From positions 186,001 through 250,000 of the forward strand of contig NZ_BMZD01000002.1 in assembly GCF_014652615.1 (NCBI RefSeq): DNA of 64,000 nucleotides, in the 5' to 3' direction. This DNA comes from Novosphingobium arvoryzae (GTDB taxonomy: Bacteria; Pseudomonadota; Alphaproteobacteria; Sphingomonadales; Sphingomonadaceae). The position numbers and the translations under genes are program-made. The notes beneath the pieces were generated by a model that had not been told where the DNA came from, ran no database searches, and saw nothing but the letters and a program-made list of their open reading frames with translations. This document shows positions 17,038 to 26,435 of the stretch, one piece after another; position 1 is the stretch's first letter, and the number at the start of each line of letters is the position of its first letter.

Positions 17038-17952
17038 ATGACGATTTCTTTCAAGGACCGCGTCGCGATTGTTACCGGCGCTGGCGGCGGCCTGGGCCGG
17101 ACTTACGCGCTTGAACTGGCCCGGCGCGGCGCGAAGGTCGTCGTCAACGACCTCGGCGGTTCGCGCGACGGCACCGGCCATTCCGACGCCGCGCTGAAGG
17201 TGGTCGAGGAAATCAAGGCCTTCGGCGGTGAAGCCATGTCGAACGGCGGCAACGTTGCCGACCTGGAGCAGATGACCGAAATGGTCGCCAAGGCGAAGGA
17301 AGCCTGGGGCGGCGTCCACGTGCTGATCAACAACGCCGGCATCCTGCGCGACAAGAGCTTCGCCAAGATGACCATGGACGATTTCAAGCTGGTCGTGGAC
17401 GTCCACCTGATCGGCAGCGCCAACTGCACCAAGGCGGTATGGGAAACCATGCGCGAGCAGAACTATGGCCGCATCCTGATGACCGCATCGTCCACCGGCC
17501 TGTTCGGCAACTTCGGCCAGGCCAACTATGGCGCGGCCAAGCTGGGCCTGGCTGGCCTGACCAAGACGCTCTACCTCGAAGGCGCGAAGAACAACATCCG
17601 CGTCAACACGCTGGCCCCGGTCGCCGGCACCCGCATGACCGAGGACCTGGGCATGCCCGAAGCCCTGTTCAACGCGCTGAAGCCTGAAAACGTCGCCCCG
17701 GCGGCGCTGTTCCTAGTCAGCGAAGATGCTCCCACCAACATGATCGTCGGCGCCGGCGCGGGTGCCTACCACGCCTCGTTCATCACCCTGACGCCGGGCG
17801 TGGCCCTGCCCGAAGCGGAACGCACCCCCGAGGGCATCGCGGCCCACTGGGACCAGATCATCGACCGCACCGGCGAAATCGTGCCGCAGTCGGGCGGCGA
17901 ACAGTCGGGCGTGGTGATGGCCGCGCTGAACAAGATCGGCGGCCTCGGCTGA
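17038..17952 (+). CDS. SDR-family 3-hydroxyacyl-CoA dehydrogenase-like oxidoreductase (MFE-2 type)
   Basis: The 304-residue protein is a short-chain dehydrogenase with the long form seen in the dehydrogenase part of type 2 multifunctional beta-oxidation enzymes. It shows the cofactor loop TGAGGGLGRTYA (13-24) followed by VVVNDLGGSRDGTG, the NNAGILRDKSF segment, and the catalytic Ser and YGAAK. The ATG at 17038 follows a GGAGC site. NAD is the likely cofactor because of the Asp in VVNDLGG. It probably oxidises 3-hydroxyacyl-CoA; the exact substrate is unknown. A terminator follows. Confidence 0.88.
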   Translation: MTISFKDRVAIVTGAGGGLGRTYALELARRGAKVVVNDLGGSRDGTGHSDAALKVVEEIKAFGGEAMSNGGNVADLEQMTEMVAKAKEAWGGVHVLINNAGILRDKSFAKMTMDDFKLVVDVHLIGSANCTKAVWETMREQNYGRILMTASSTGLFGNFGQANYGAAKLGLAGLTKTLYLEGAKNNIRVNTLAPVAGTRMTEDLGMPEALFNALKPENVAPAALFLVSEDAPTNMIVGAGAGAYHASFITLTPGVALPEAERTPEGIAAHWDQIIDRTGEIVPQSGGEQSGVVMAALNKIGGLG

Positions 17953-17980
17953 TCCAGCCGCGCCTTACCGGCTAAACAAC

Positions 17981-18022
17981 ACCGCGCGAAACGGCGATGC
18001 CCGTTCCGCGCGGTTTCTGTTT
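17981..18022 (+). terminator. Intrinsic terminator after the SDR gene
   Basis: A 14-bp stem with one mismatch (17981-17994 with 18001-18014, six-base loop) is followed by TTCTGTTT. It begins about 28 bases after the stop of the dehydrogenase gene. Confidence 0.75.
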
Positions 18023-18088
18023 GGGGAGCAGTCAGGGTGATGGCTCGCCCCGCAAGCGCAATCTCAATGCACGCTCCCTCCAACCCCT

Positions 18089-18196
18089 TCACCCCGGACT
18101 AGATCCGGGGTCCAGCTTGGTCTGATGGCGCTTGCGGGCCTGATTAGCTGGACGGAAAAACCGCAGCGGGACCCCGGATCAAGTCCGGGGTGACGG
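18089..18196. repeat. Pair of inverted REP-like palindromes (locus 2)
   Basis: Copies with core CCCCGGACTAGATCCGGGG (about 18089-18117) and CCCCGGATCAAGTCCGGGG (about 18165-18196) lie in opposite orientation about 47 bases apart. They are between the convergent SDR and DUF2794 genes, the same arrangement as at 887-974. Confidence 0.85.
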
Positions 18197-18224
18197 GCGC
18201 GTGGCGGATGGTGGGAGTGACCCC

Positions 18225-18572
18225 CTACTCTTTAACCAGTTTCACCAGCCGCCGCTCAACCGGGGAGAGCACGCTGGCGAGGTCGTGCCCGCGTTTCAGC
18301 ACCTGGCCCATCTCGCCATAGAGCACCCACATCCCCTGTTTCGCGCGCAGGGCGGGGCGTTTTTCCAGGCGGCTCTGGGGGTATTCGGCGGCGCGGCGAT
18401 AGGCGCAGAAGATCGCCGCGTCTTTCGTGAAGTCCATCGCGTAATCGCGCCACTCCCCCGCCGCGACCATGCGGCCGTAGAGATCGAGGATACGCAGCAA
18501 TTCGGCGCGGTCAAAACCGACCTGAGTGGGCTGGGCAGCCGGGCCGGGAAACGGGGTGACGACCGCGCTCAA
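18225..18572 (-). CDS. DUF2794 domain protein
   Basis: The 115-residue protein matches the DUF2794 family known from alphaproteobacteria: FDRAELLRILDLYGRMVAAGEWRDYAMDFTKDAAIFCAYRRAAEYPQSRLEK, then a Gln-Gly turn and LKRGHDLASVL. Function is unknown. No membrane segment or signal is visible. Its start overlaps the stop of cysE by four bases, so it is coupled to the serine acetyltransferase gene. The family assignment is from recognised sequence features. Confidence 0.85.
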   Translation of the reverse strand: MSAVVTPFPGPAAQPTQVGFDRAELLRILDLYGRMVAAGEWRDYAMDFTKDAAIFCAYRRAAEYPQSRLEKRPALRAKQGMWVLYGEMGQVLKRGHDLASVLSPVERRLVKLVKE

Positions 18573-19279
18573 GCGCTTTTCTTGCCCTTTGCCTTCGCGG
18601 CGGCCGCAGCCTTGGCCGCTTCGCGTTCATCCAGCAATTCGGCCAGCCGCTTTTGCAGGACCTGCATTTCGCACTGGAGCAGTTCCAGCTTTTGCGTCGC
18701 GGGATCGAACCGGTCGGAGCACGGCGTGCCATAGGGCACGAAGTTCTGGGTTTCGGGCTTCACCTCGACCAGCATCTGCTTGGCCGGGATGCCGACCATC
18801 GTCGCGCCTTCGGGCACGTCCTTGGTCACCACCGCGTTGGCGCCGATGCGCGCGCCCGCGCCGACGTGGATCGGGCCGAGGATCGCCGCACCCAGACTGA
18901 TGATCGCGCCGTCGCCAATGGTCGGGTGACGCTTGCCGCCCACGCCGCTGGTGGGGTTGGTGCCGCCCAGGGTGGAGCCCTGGTACATCGTCACGTTATC
19001 GCCGATTTCGGCGGTTTCCCCGATCACCACGAAGCCGTGGTCGACAAAGAAGTTCTTGCCGATACTCGCGCCGGGATGGATGTCGATCGAGGTCATGAAC
19101 CGCGCAAAGTGGTTGACCACCCGCGCGAGAAAGAACAGCCGCGCCTTGAACAGGCGATGCGCGATCTTGTGAAAGCCCAGCGCCCAGACGCCGGGATACA
19201 GCAGCACTTCCCAGCGCGAACGGGGCGCGGGATCGCGGGCGACAATCGAGTCGATATAGCTGAACAGACGTCCCGGCAT
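18569..19279 (-). CDS. cysE: Serine O-acetyltransferase
   Basis: The enzyme acetylates L-serine to O-acetylserine for cysteine synthesis. The 236-residue protein is the short bacterial CysE form: an N-terminal helical part (residues 1-60), then left-handed beta-helix hexapeptide repeats (IDIHPGASIGKNFFVDHGFVVIGETAEIGDNVTMYQGSTLGGT) with the catalytic His in DHG, and GGKRHPTIGDGAIISLGAAILG. The C-terminus has an unusual Ala/Lys-rich helix (EREAAKAAAAAKAKGKKSA). It is the first gene of a two-gene unit with the DUF2794 gene. Confidence 0.95.
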   Translation of the reverse strand: MPGRLFSYIDSIVARDPAPRSRWEVLLYPGVWALGFHKIAHRLFKARLFFLARVVNHFARFMTSIDIHPGASIGKNFFVDHGFVVIGETAEIGDNVTMYQGSTLGGTNPTSGVGGKRHPTIGDGAIISLGAAILGPIHVGAGARIGANAVVTKDVPEGATMVGIPAKQMLVEVKPETQNFVPYGTPCSDRFDPATQKLELLQCEMQVLQKRLAELLDEREAAKAAAAAKAKGKKSA

Positions 19280-19337
19280 GGTTCCCCTCTTGTCCCACGC
19301 GCCTTGCTGGAAAGCAAGGTTTGCTATTGCCGCGCTC

Positions 19338-19955
19338 TCAAAACAGGCGCGGTTCCTGCGGCCCCATCAGCTCTTCCAGCGCATCGCGCCAGACCGACAG
19401 CGTGGGGGCCTGCTTGCGTTCCAGGCTGATCCGGTCAATCGCCTCGACCAGCCGCTCCACCCCCATGTGGGAACGCTCGGCGCGCGGCACAAGATAGGCG
19501 CAGGCATCGGGACCAAGCACGATCCCGCGCTGCTCTGCGTGCAGTTCGATCAACTCCGCCAGCATCGCGTCATCCGGCGCGCCGATCTGCAGGTGCAGCG
19601 CCGCGCCGAGGCGCGAGGCAAGATCGGGCAGGCGGATGGTCCACGCCCCCTCCGCCGCGCTGCTGGTAAGAAGCAGCGGCACGCCGCTTTCCTGCGCGCG
19701 GTTCCAGCGGTGAAACAGTTCCGTCTCGTCCATCCGGTCGGCATCGTCGATCGCCTCGCCCACGCCCGATTCGGCGAACCAGCGCGCGATCAGCGATTTG
19801 CCGGAGCGCGGCGGTCCGAACAGGATCGCGGTGCGGAACGGCCAGGTGGCAGCGGCGGCCATGGCTTCCAGCGCGGCGCGGTTGGCATTGCCGACGACGA
19901 TCCGCGTCGGGCCATCCGCCCCGCCCGGTGCCAGGGGAAGTGCAATCTGGCTCAT
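19338..19955 (-). CDS. hda: DnaA regulatory inactivator Hda
   Basis: The 205-residue protein is a DnaA-related AAA+ protein that, with the DNA polymerase sliding clamp, stimulates ATP hydrolysis by DnaA after initiation. The N-terminal clamp-binding motif QIALPL is at residues 3-8. A Walker A-like loop GPPRSGKS is at 47-54, and a Walker B-like IDDADR is at 69-74. The ATG at 19955 is preferred because it puts the clamp motif at the very N-terminus, as in known Hda proteins. It ends 14 bases after the start of the coding gap with the upstream membrane protein gene, and the two are probably co-transcribed. Confidence 0.92.
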   Translation of the reverse strand: MSQIALPLAPGGADGPTRIVVGNANRAALEAMAAAATWPFRTAILFGPPRSGKSLIARWFAESGVGEAIDDADRMDETELFHRWNRAQESGVPLLLTSSAAEGAWTIRLPDLASRLGAALHLQIGAPDDAMLAELIELHAEQRGIVLGPDACAYLVPRAERSHMGVERLVEAIDRISLERKQAPTLSVWRDALEELMGPQEPRLF

Positions 19956-19969
19956 GCCCGAAAAGCCGC

Positions 19970-21250
19970 CTAGCGCCGGATCGAAAGCGCGTTGCTGCCG
20001 ACCGAGACCTGCCACCCGCGCGCGCGCAGCGCGGCGGCCAGCGCGCTGAGTTCGCCCGCATAGGACACGCGCATCACCGAAGTGCCGCCCATCGCCAGGC
20101 TGGTGGTCGAAGCGCCCTGCACCCCCGGCGCGCCGCGCACCGCGGCCAGCGCGGCATCGACCGCGCCCGCATCGGGCGAGGCGAACTGGATCGTGATCGT
20201 GCTGGCAGGGGCTGCGGCGGCGGTGGGCGTGGCGGATGGCGTTGCCCCGTCGGTCGGCGCGGTCCCGGCCTGCTTGGCCTGTTCCAGCGCCTGCGCCCGC
20301 TGCACCAGCGCGACCAGCGCCGGATCCATGCCCGAACCCTGCCGGATCGTGGGATCAGGCTTCAGCAGGCCCTGCTCCAGCGCGCGGGTATAGGCGGCAT
20401 CGATCCGCACCACGGCGTCGGCCAGCATCCGGGTAACCCCGGCCTCGTCATTGGCGGTGAGCGTGAAGGATTCGAGGAACGTCCGATCCGGGCCATAGCG
20501 CGCCGTGAACGTGCCGCGCACCGGGCCACCGGGCCATTGCCGTTCCAGCCGCGCCTCGGGCACGATCACGTCGGCCGCGCCGAACTGGTCGAGCACGTTG
20601 TGCCACCATGCCCGGCTGCGGCGGGCGGGCTGACCGGCGGTGACCAGCAGCGAATCGCCGCCCGCGCCGCTGGGGCGCACGTAATCGATCGGACTGGTAC
20701 CGCCGCGAAACTGTGCCCACGCGTTCTGCCAGGGCCCGCGCACTTCGAACACTTGCGCTACGCCGCCCGAATAGAGCACCGGGATCACCAGCAGCGGGGC
20801 CGAGCGCGCCCGCGCGCCCGTGGCGACGCCGCCGATATACTGCCCGGCGCGCGCCCGGTCGAACACGATGGTCAGCGTGGCGATATAGCGGCGGGGGCCG
20901 ATCTGCTCACGCTCGATCACCACGGCCGTGACCATGCTTTCGATCGTGCCGTCGGCCATCGGTGCGCCGCCCGCCTTGATCCATGCTTGTTTTTGCGCGG
21001 CTTTCCAGCCGGCCAGCCGCGCTTCCCAGCCGGTCTTGCCAGTGGTGTTGACTGCGATTCCGGTGATTTCGATGTCGCTGGAGGTGGCCACGGGCAGAAT
21101 GCCGCGCTCCCCCTCGACTTGCGCGATCAGCCGCGCGGGACCGATGGCGACGAGCGCCACGGCCAGCGCCACGCCAAGCCCGCCCAGCAGGGTGGCGGCG
21201 GGTCCGGGCCGCCAGCGGCCGAGGTGCGAAAGGGTCAGGTTGGGTGTCAT
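19970..21250 (-). CDS. Unknown membrane-anchored protein with HMA-like C-terminal fold
   Basis: No function is recognised. The 426-residue protein has one N-terminal transmembrane helix (about 19-41), so most of it should lie in the periplasm. The middle (45-300) resembles DUF2066-like periplasmic proteins in style: an Ala/Gly-rich domain with many Trp and Arg. A Pro/Ala/Thr linker (about 328-350) leads to a final segment of about 75 residues ([32 protein letters not shown]...) with a beta-alpha-beta pattern like heavy-metal-associated domains, but it has no CxxC. It lies between hda and purM, transcribed divergently from purM. Confidence 0.75.
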   Translation of the reverse strand: MTPNLTLSHLGRWRPGPAATLLGGLGVALAVALVAIGPARLIAQVEGERGILPVATSSDIEITGIAVNTTGKTGWEARLAGWKAAQKQAWIKAGGAPMADGTIESMVTAVVIEREQIGPRRYIATLTIVFDRARAGQYIGGVATGARARSAPLLVIPVLYSGGVAQVFEVRGPWQNAWAQFRGGTSPIDYVRPSGAGGDSLLVTAGQPARRSRAWWHNVLDQFGAADVIVPEARLERQWPGGPVRGTFTARYGPDRTFLESFTLTANDEAGVTRMLADAVVRIDAAYTRALEQGLLKPDPTIRQGSGMDPALVALVQRAQALEQAKQAGTAPTDGATPSATPTAAAAPASTITIQFASPDAGAVDAALAAVRGAPGVQGASTTSLAMGGTSVMRVSYAGELSALAAALRARGWQVSVGSNALSIRR

Positions 21251-21321
21251 CGGGGAAAACCGAGGGCCTTTTGCCCAAACGGCGATGGAAATCCAAGCCG
21301 GAAAGCGTTAGGCGCCCAAAC

Positions 21322-22413
21322 ATGTCTGAAAAGTCTTACAGCTACGAGCAGGCCGGCGTGTCGATTGCCGCCGGTAATGCCTTGGTCAAAGCCATTGCGC
21401 CGCTGGCGAAAGCCACTGCGCGGCCCGGCGCGGATGCGGAACTGGGGGGCTTTGGCGGGTTCTTCGATCTGAAGGCCGCCGGTTACACCGATCCGCTGCT
21501 GGTCGCCGCGAACGACGGCGTCGGCACCAAGGTGAAGCTGGCGATCGACCATGACCGCCATGACAGAATCGGGATCGACCTGGTCGCGATGTGCGTCAAC
21601 GACCTGATCGTGCAAGGCGCAGAGCCGCTGTTCTTCCTCGACTATTTCGCCACCGGCAAGCTCGACAGCGGCGTCGCCGAACGCGTCGTCGCGGGGATCG
21701 CCGATGGCTGCAGGATTTCGGGCTGCGCGCTGATCGGCGGCGAAACGGCGGAAATGCCGGGGATGTATGCCGCCGGGGACTATGACCTGGCAGGCTTCTG
21801 CGTCGGCGCGGTGGAGCGCGGGCAGCAACTGACCGGGGACCGGGTCGCTGCGGGCGATGTTCTCCTCGGCCTCGCCAGTTCGGGCGTTCATTCCAACGGC
21901 TATTCGCTGGTCCGGCGGCTGGCGGCGGACAAGGGCTGGAAGCTGGACCGCCCCGCCCTGTTCGACGCCGACCGGCTGCTGATCGACCACCTGATCGAAC
22001 CGACCCGCATCTACGTGAAAAGCCTGCTGCCGGTGATCCGCTCTGGCCGGATCCACGCGCTAGCGCACATCACCGGCGGTGGTCTGCTGGAAAACGTCCC
22101 CCGCGTCCTGCCCAAGGGACTGCACGCGCGGATCGACGCCGACGCGTGGGAACAGCCCCGGCTGATGGCGTTCCTGCAGGCGCAGGGCAACATCGAACCG
22201 GGCGAGATGGCGCGCACGTTCAACTGCGGCATCGGCATGGTGCTGGCCGTGGCGGCGGACGATGTCGCCAGCGTGCAGGCCGATCTGGTCGCGGCGGGCG
22301 AAACGGTCCACGTAATCGGCGCGATCGAGCCGGGTGAACGGGGCTGCACCGTGCAGGGCAGCGCTGAGGCGTGGAGCGCCCGCGCTGCGTGGGAAGCCGT
22401 GCATCTTGCCTGA
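21322..22413 (+). CDS. purM: Phosphoribosylformylglycinamidine cyclo-ligase (AIR synthetase)
   Basis: A 363-residue PurM that closes the imidazole ring of AIR. Visible are the N-terminal [21 protein letters not shown], the ATP-binding [20 protein letters not shown], the [21 protein letters not shown] segment and [11 protein letters not shown]. The ATG at 21322 begins the conserved N-terminus. The purN start overlaps its stop by eight bases. Confidence 0.97.
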   Translation: MSEKSYSYEQAGVSIAAGNALVKAIAPLAKATARPGADAELGGFGGFFDLKAAGYTDPLLVAANDGVGTKVKLAIDHDRHDRIGIDLVAMCVNDLIVQGAEPLFFLDYFATGKLDSGVAERVVAGIADGCRISGCALIGGETAEMPGMYAAGDYDLAGFCVGAVERGQQLTGDRVAAGDVLLGLASSGVHSNGYSLVRRLAADKGWKLDRPALFDADRLLIDHLIEPTRIYVKSLLPVIRSGRIHALAHITGGGLLENVPRVLPKGLHARIDADAWEQPRLMAFLQAQGNIEPGEMARTFNCGIGMVLAVAADDVASVQADLVAAGETVHVIGAIEPGERGCTVQGSAEAWSARAAWEAVHLA

Positions 22414-23371
22414 ACAGGCGCCTGAACGGGCCAAAGTCGCCGTCCTGATTTCAGGCAGCGGCACCAACATGGCCGCGCTGCTCTATGCCAGCCGCGCGCC
22501 CGATTGCCCGTACGAGATCGTGCTGGTCGCCAGCAACAACCCGGACGCAGGCGGCCTCGCGCTCGCGGCAGCCGAGGGCGTGGCGACTTTCGCCCTGCCG
22601 CACAAGGGGATGGCCCGCGCCGACCACGACGCCGCGATGGACGCCGCGATCCGGGCCAGCGGCGCGCAATATGTCGCGCTGGCCGGGTACATGCGCATCC
22701 TCACCCCGGAATTCGTCAGCGGCTGGGAAGGCCGGATGGTCAACATCCACCCCTCGCTGCTGCCCAAGTACACCGGCCTCCACACCCATGACCGCGCGCT
22801 GGCGGCGGGTGACAGCCACGGCGGCTGCACCGTCCATCTGGTCACGGCCGAGCTGGATGAAGGCCCCATGCTGGGCCAGACGGCAGTGGCGATCCTGCCC
22901 GGCGACACCGCCGACAGCCTGGCCGCGCGGGTACTGATCGCGGAACACCAGCTCTATTCGCGCTGCCTCTCCGCCCTCGTCGCGCGCGGCAACGATCCCG
23001 TGTGGCTGCTGGAGCGGGTCCGCGAACTGGCCCTCGCCCTGCCCGAGGTCGAGGAACGCCCCAGCCACGGCTCCCCCGGCTGGCGGGTGGGCGGCAAGTA
23101 TTTCGCCCACTTCAACGACCAGCACCACGGCACGCCGCACATCGCCCTGCTGGCCAAGACCAGCGGCGCGGACGAGCTGGACGGATTGGTGGAAAGCCAG
23201 CCCCACGCCTATTTCCGCCCGGCCTATTACGGCGCAGCGGGCTGGGTTGGCGTGATCCTGAACCAGCCGGACGTCGACTGGGACGGCGTGGCCCAATGGC
23301 TGGCCCGCAGCTGGCGCAGCGTGGCTCCGAAAAAGCTGACGGCGCTGATGGACGCGGCGGACGCGTTTTAG
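22406..23371 (+). CDS. purN: GAR formyltransferase PurN fused to a C-terminal MmcQ/YjbR domain
   Basis: Residues 8-195 are a complete GAR transformylase: [16 protein letters not shown], the catalytic Asn114-His116 in NIHPSLLP and Asp151 in LDEGP. It transfers formyl from 10-formyl-THF to GAR. Residues about 199-316 form a second domain of MmcQ/YjbR type ([16 protein letters not shown], then a final [15 protein letters not shown]...[14 protein letters not shown]). Normal PurN is about 200-220 residues; this is 321, in one uninterrupted frame. A TTG at 22406 is the only start that keeps the N-terminal GSGTN loop. It overlaps purM by eight bases. Confidence 0.92.
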   Translation: MPEQAPERAKVAVLISGSGTNMAALLYASRAPDCPYEIVLVASNNPDAGGLALAAAEGVATFALPHKGMARADHDAAMDAAIRASGAQYVALAGYMRILTPEFVSGWEGRMVNIHPSLLPKYTGLHTHDRALAAGDSHGGCTVHLVTAELDEGPMLGQTAVAILPGDTADSLAARVLIAEHQLYSRCLSALVARGNDPVWLLERVRELALALPEVEERPSHGSPGWRVGGKYFAHFNDQHHGTPHIALLAKTSGADELDGLVESQPHAYFRPAYYGAAGWVGVILNQPDVDWDGVAQWLARSWRSVAPKKLTALMDAADAF

Positions 23372-23392
23372 GCCGGGATATCCACTTCAACC

Positions 23393-23496
23393 GTCACCCC
23401 GGACTTGATCCGGGGTCAGGCTGCTTTGGCCAGCATTGCCGCAACCTGCACCGTTGCCGACGAAAAGCCCAGCCCCGGGTCAAGCCCGGGGCGACG
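23393..23496. repeat. Pair of inverted REP-like palindromes (locus 3)
   Basis: One copy with core CCCCGGACTTGATCCGGGG (about 23393-23418) and a diverged copy with core CCCCGGGTCAAGCCCGGGG (about 23473-23496) lie between the convergent purN and a small minus-strand gene. Position and orientation match the other two loci. Confidence 0.75.
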
Positions 23497-23517
23497 AGAT
23501 GTAGGTTGGGAACTTCC

Positions 23518-23763
23518 CTAAATCTCGCTCTCCTCCACCACCGGGCGGCTTTCGCGGGTGCCCTTGTAGCGCGCCTCCGGTTCGTTTTCGCCCGGTGAAA
23601 TCACCACGTAATCGTCGTGAACCTCGATCAGCTGGCCGACGAAGGGGAAGCCCTCGAAATTGCCGGTCACGCGGTAGCTGACGGTATCGCCGACCTTGAA
23701 CGTCGCCGGATCGAAGTTGAATTCGAACGGGCAATCCTCGCCGCCCGCGCCCATGCCTTTCAT
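23518..23763 (-). CDS. Conserved-looking small protein, function unknown
   Basis: The 81-residue acidic protein (KVGDTVSYRVTGNFEGFPFVGQLIEVHDDYVVISPGENE) looks like a small beta-barrel, similar in style to SH3- or KOW-like folds, but no family is recognised. The ATG at 23763 follows a GGAGAGACGCA site. A longer upstream frame would run through the ndk terminator and is rejected. It lies downstream of the ndk terminator, so it likely has its own promoter. Confidence 0.7.
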   Translation of the reverse strand: MKGMGAGGEDCPFEFNFDPATFKVGDTVSYRVTGNFEGFPFVGQLIEVHDDYVVISPGENEPEARYKGTRESRPVVEESEI

Positions 23764-23810
23764 TGCGTCTCTCCTTTGCGGGGCAGGATAGGCTGAACCG
23801 CGCGCAAAAG

Positions 23811-23844
23811 GAAAGGGCCGCCGGATCGCTCCGGCGGCCCTTTC
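23811..23844 (-). terminator. Intrinsic terminator of ndk
   Basis: A perfect 15-bp stem (23811-23825 with 23830-23844, loop TCGC). On the minus strand, downstream of ndk, it is followed by CTTTT. It also separates ndk from the small gene at 23518-23763. Confidence 0.85.
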
Positions 23845-23866
23845 CTGAAACGGTGAACCAGATGGT

Positions 23867-24289
23867 TCAGCCGACGATTTCTTCCGGCTTGAAGAAGAAG
23901 GCGATTTCGATCGCCGCGTTCTCTTCCGAGTCCGAACCGTGGACGGTGTTCTCACCGATCGACAGCGCGAAGGTCTTGCGGATGGTGCCTTCGGCGGCGT
24001 CGGCCGGGTTGGTGGCGCCCATCACTTCACGATTGCGGGCCACGGCGTCTTCGCCTTCCAGCACCTGCACGACGACCGGTTCGCTCATCATGAAATCGCA
24101 CAGTTCGCCGAAGAAGGGGCGATCCTTGTGGACCGCGTAGAAGCCTTCGGCCTGTTCGCGGGTCATGTGGATGCGCTTGGACGCAACGACGCGCAGGCCG
24201 GCTTCTTCCAGCTTCGCGGTGACCGCACCGGTCAGGTTGCGGCGCGTGGCGTCGGGCTTGATGATCGAGAAGGTGCGGGTGACCGCCAT
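23867..24289 (-). CDS. ndk: Nucleoside diphosphate kinase
   Basis: The 140-residue enzyme keeps NTP and dNTP pools balanced by moving the gamma phosphate through a phospho-His. Catalytic His117 is in TVHGSDS and Lys11 in IIKPDATRR. Length and ends are those of the family. It follows holC by 77 bases on the same strand and ends at a strong terminator. Confidence 0.97.
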   Translation of the reverse strand: MAVTRTFSIIKPDATRRNLTGAVTAKLEEAGLRVVASKRIHMTREQAEGFYAVHKDRPFFGELCDFMMSEPVVVQVLEGEDAVARNREVMGATNPADAAEGTIRKTFALSIGENTVHGSDSEENAAIEIAFFFKPEEIVG

Positions 24290-24366
24290 GATGTTATCCT
24301 TGCAGAAAATTGCGGGAGGGTGTGGTTGGCGCGGCCCCTAGCGGGGATTGCGCCGCGCTGCAACAT

Positions 24367-24801
24367 TCATGCAGCCTTGATCCAGCGCCCGTCCTCCTGC
24401 CGCCAGAAATTGCGTTCCAGCCCGGCGTGACTGCCCAGACTGCGCCACACGCCGCGTGCGTCGTCGATGCTGGCATTGTCGAACAGCAGGAACGCGCGCT
24501 CATACTCCAGCGCCTCGTCCAGCCAGCGGCCATCAGCCATGGCGATATAGCGCGCGCCATTGGTGGCATCGGGCACATCGGCCAGCAGCACCGGCTGGCG
24601 CGCGTCATGCGGACCGCCCGCCAGCCCATGCGCCAGAAAGCTGTCCTTCAGCGCCCACAGCGCCTGGCTGAGCCGCTGGGTGAGGTCGGCATCGGCGGAA
24701 ACGACCAGCAACCGTTCCCCCAGTTTCAGCGTGTTGCGCGCGATCAGCGGCAGGGCGCCTTCCGCGCCGCCCTGCCCCAGCTGATAGAAATCCACGCGCA
24801 T
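24367..24801 (-). CDS. holC: DNA polymerase III chi subunit
   Basis: The 144-residue protein is HolC, which links the clamp loader to single-strand DNA binding protein. Features are the N-terminal VDFYQLG, the LLVVSADADLTQRLSQALW helix, and the DPTWFL-like late segment NFWRQEDGRWIKA. Its ATG directly follows the TGA of the small DUF2256 gene, so the two are coupled. No holD is nearby, as usual in alphaproteobacteria. Confidence 0.92.
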   Translation of the reverse strand: MRVDFYQLGQGGAEGALPLIARNTLKLGERLLVVSADADLTQRLSQALWALKDSFLAHGLAGGPHDARQPVLLADVPDATNGARYIAMADGRWLDEALEYERAFLLFDNASIDDARGVWRSLGSHAGLERNFWRQEDGRWIKAA

Positions 24802-24966
24802 TCAGGCCTGATCCTTTTTCGCGCCGCCTTTGCCGCTGCGGCAGCGGTCGGAACAATAGCGCACGTTGTCCCAGTCACGCTCCCATTTCTTGCGCCACGT
24901 GAACGGCAATCCGCACGCGGCGCAAGTCTTGGTCGGCAGGTCGCTCTTGCGCCGCATGCGCGGCAT
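24802..24966 (-). CDS. DUF2256 small zinc-ribbon-like protein
   Basis: This 54-residue gene reads [20 protein letters not shown] at its start and carries two Cys pairs, CAAC (15-18) and CSDRC (38-42), with a Trp-rich segment [17 protein letters not shown] between them. This is the DUF2256 pattern, which suggests a small zinc-binding or RNA-binding protein; function is unknown. It begins 5 bases after pepA ends and its TGA touches the ATG of holC, so pepA-DUF2256-holC form one transcription unit. Confidence 0.9.
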   Translation of the reverse strand: MPRMRRKSDLPTKTCAACGLPFTWRKKWERDWDNVRYCSDRCRSGKGGAKKDQA

Positions 24967-24971
24967 GGGCG

Positions 24972-26435
24972 TTACCCTTCGAGGTGATCGCGCACGAAGC
25001 GGTCAAGGATGCGCACGCCATAGCCGGTTGCGCCCTTGTCCCACGTCGCGCCGGGCTTGGACGCCCAGACCATGCCCGCGATATCCAGATGCGCCCACGG
25101 CGTGCCCTTGTTCACGAACCGCTGGATGAACTGCGCCGCCGTGATCGAGCCGCCTTCGCGCGGGCCGACGTTCTTCATGTCGGCAATCGGGCTGTCGATC
25201 AGCTTGTCGTACGCCGGCCCCATCGGGAAGCGCCACAGCTTGTCGCCCGAAGCCGTCCCGGCATCGAGCAGCTTGCCCGCAAGCGCATCGTCGTTGGAGA
25301 ACAGCCCGCCGTGCTCGTTGCCGAGCGAGATGATCATCGCGCCGGTCAGCGTGGCCAGATCGATCACGGCGCTGGGGGCGAATTCCTGCTGCACCCAGGT
25401 CACCGCATCGCACAGCACCAGCCGCCCTTCGGCGTCAGTGTTGATGACTTCGATCGTCTGCCCCGACATCGAGGTGACGACATCGCCGGGACGCTGCGCG
25501 TTGCCATCGGGCATGTTTTCCACCAGCCCGCAGATGCCGACCACGTTGGCCTTGGCCCCGCGCTTCGCCAGCGCCAGCATCGCGCCCGCAACCGCGCCCG
25601 CGCCGCCCATGTCCCACTTCATGTCTTCCATGCCGGCGGCCGGCTTCAGCGAGATGCCGCCGGTGTCGAACGTGACGCCCTTGCCGACGAAGGCGGTGGG
25701 CTTGCCGCCAGCGGGGCCGCCCTTCCATTCCATCACCAGGAGCTGCGGTTCGCGCACCGACCCCTGCGCCACGCCCAGCAGTGCGCCCATGCCCAGCGCG
25801 ACCATCTCGTCACGCCCCAGCACGCGGATCGCCACGCCGGTTCCGGCCAGGCGGGCCTGCGCGCGGGCGACGAAGCTGGCGGGGTAGATCACGTTGGCCG
25901 GTTCGGTCACCAGCTCGCGGGTGAACTCCACCCCTTCGGCCAGCGCGGCTTCCACCGCCCAGGCCTCGGCCGTGCCAGCCGGGGCGTTGGCGACATGCAG
26001 CGTGGTCAGGGTGGGCTTCTGATCGTCGGGGAGCTTGGTGCGATAGGCATCGTGGCGCCAGCCGCGCAGCCGCGCGCCCAGAAGCACGGCGGCCGCGTCC
26101 GTGGCCGAAAGGCCCGCGCCCGACAGGTCCAGCGTCAGGGCGGTCACGCCGGAGGTCAGGTACTTGGCGGTGATCGCCGCGCCCGCGCGTTCCAGCGCGG
26201 CGCTGCGGTCCTTGGCCTTGGGATCGCCAGCGCCGGCCAGCGCCATCCGCACGACCGAGCCGCCCTGCGCGACGAAGCCTTCGTGCAGCTGCCCGGTCTT
26301 GCCGGAGAAGCGCGAGGCGCGCGCGCCTTCGACCAGGACGGCATCAAGATCGGCGGGCAACGCATCGAGGTTGACGATGCGGGCGACGGGGCTGGTTCCG
26401 GCGGCAATCGGACCGGCAAGGAATTCGATGATCAT
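24972..26435 (-). CDS. pepA: Leucyl aminopeptidase, M17 family
   Basis: The 487-residue protein removes N-terminal residues from peptides in the cytoplasm using two metal ions. The M17 signature [14 protein letters not shown] is intact, and the other metal ligands lie in [32 protein letters not shown]. The ATG at 26435 is chosen because it follows GGGAGCACGC and starts the conserved N-terminus; earlier in-frame ATGs are less well placed. It is divergent from lptD. Confidence 0.96.
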   Translation of the reverse strand: MIIEFLAGPIAAGTSPVARIVNLDALPADLDAVLVEGARASRFSGKTGQLHEGFVAQGGSVVRMALAGAGDPKAKDRSAALERAGAAITAKYLTSGVTALTLDLSGAGLSATDAAAVLLGARLRGWRHDAYRTKLPDDQKPTLTTLHVANAPAGTAEAWAVEAALAEGVEFTRELVTEPANVIYPASFVARAQARLAGTGVAIRVLGRDEMVALGMGALLGVAQGSVREPQLLVMEWKGGPAGGKPTAFVGKGVTFDTGGISLKPAAGMEDMKWDMGGAGAVAGAMLALAKRGAKANVVGICGLVENMPDGNAQRPGDVVTSMSGQTIEVINTDAEGRLVLCDAVTWVQQEFAPSAVIDLATLTGAMIISLGNEHGGLFSNDDALAGKLLDAGTASGDKLWRFPMGPAYDKLIDSPIADMKNVGPREGGSITAAQFIQRFVNKGTPWAHLDIAGMVWASKPGATWDKGATGYGVRILDRFVRDHLEG

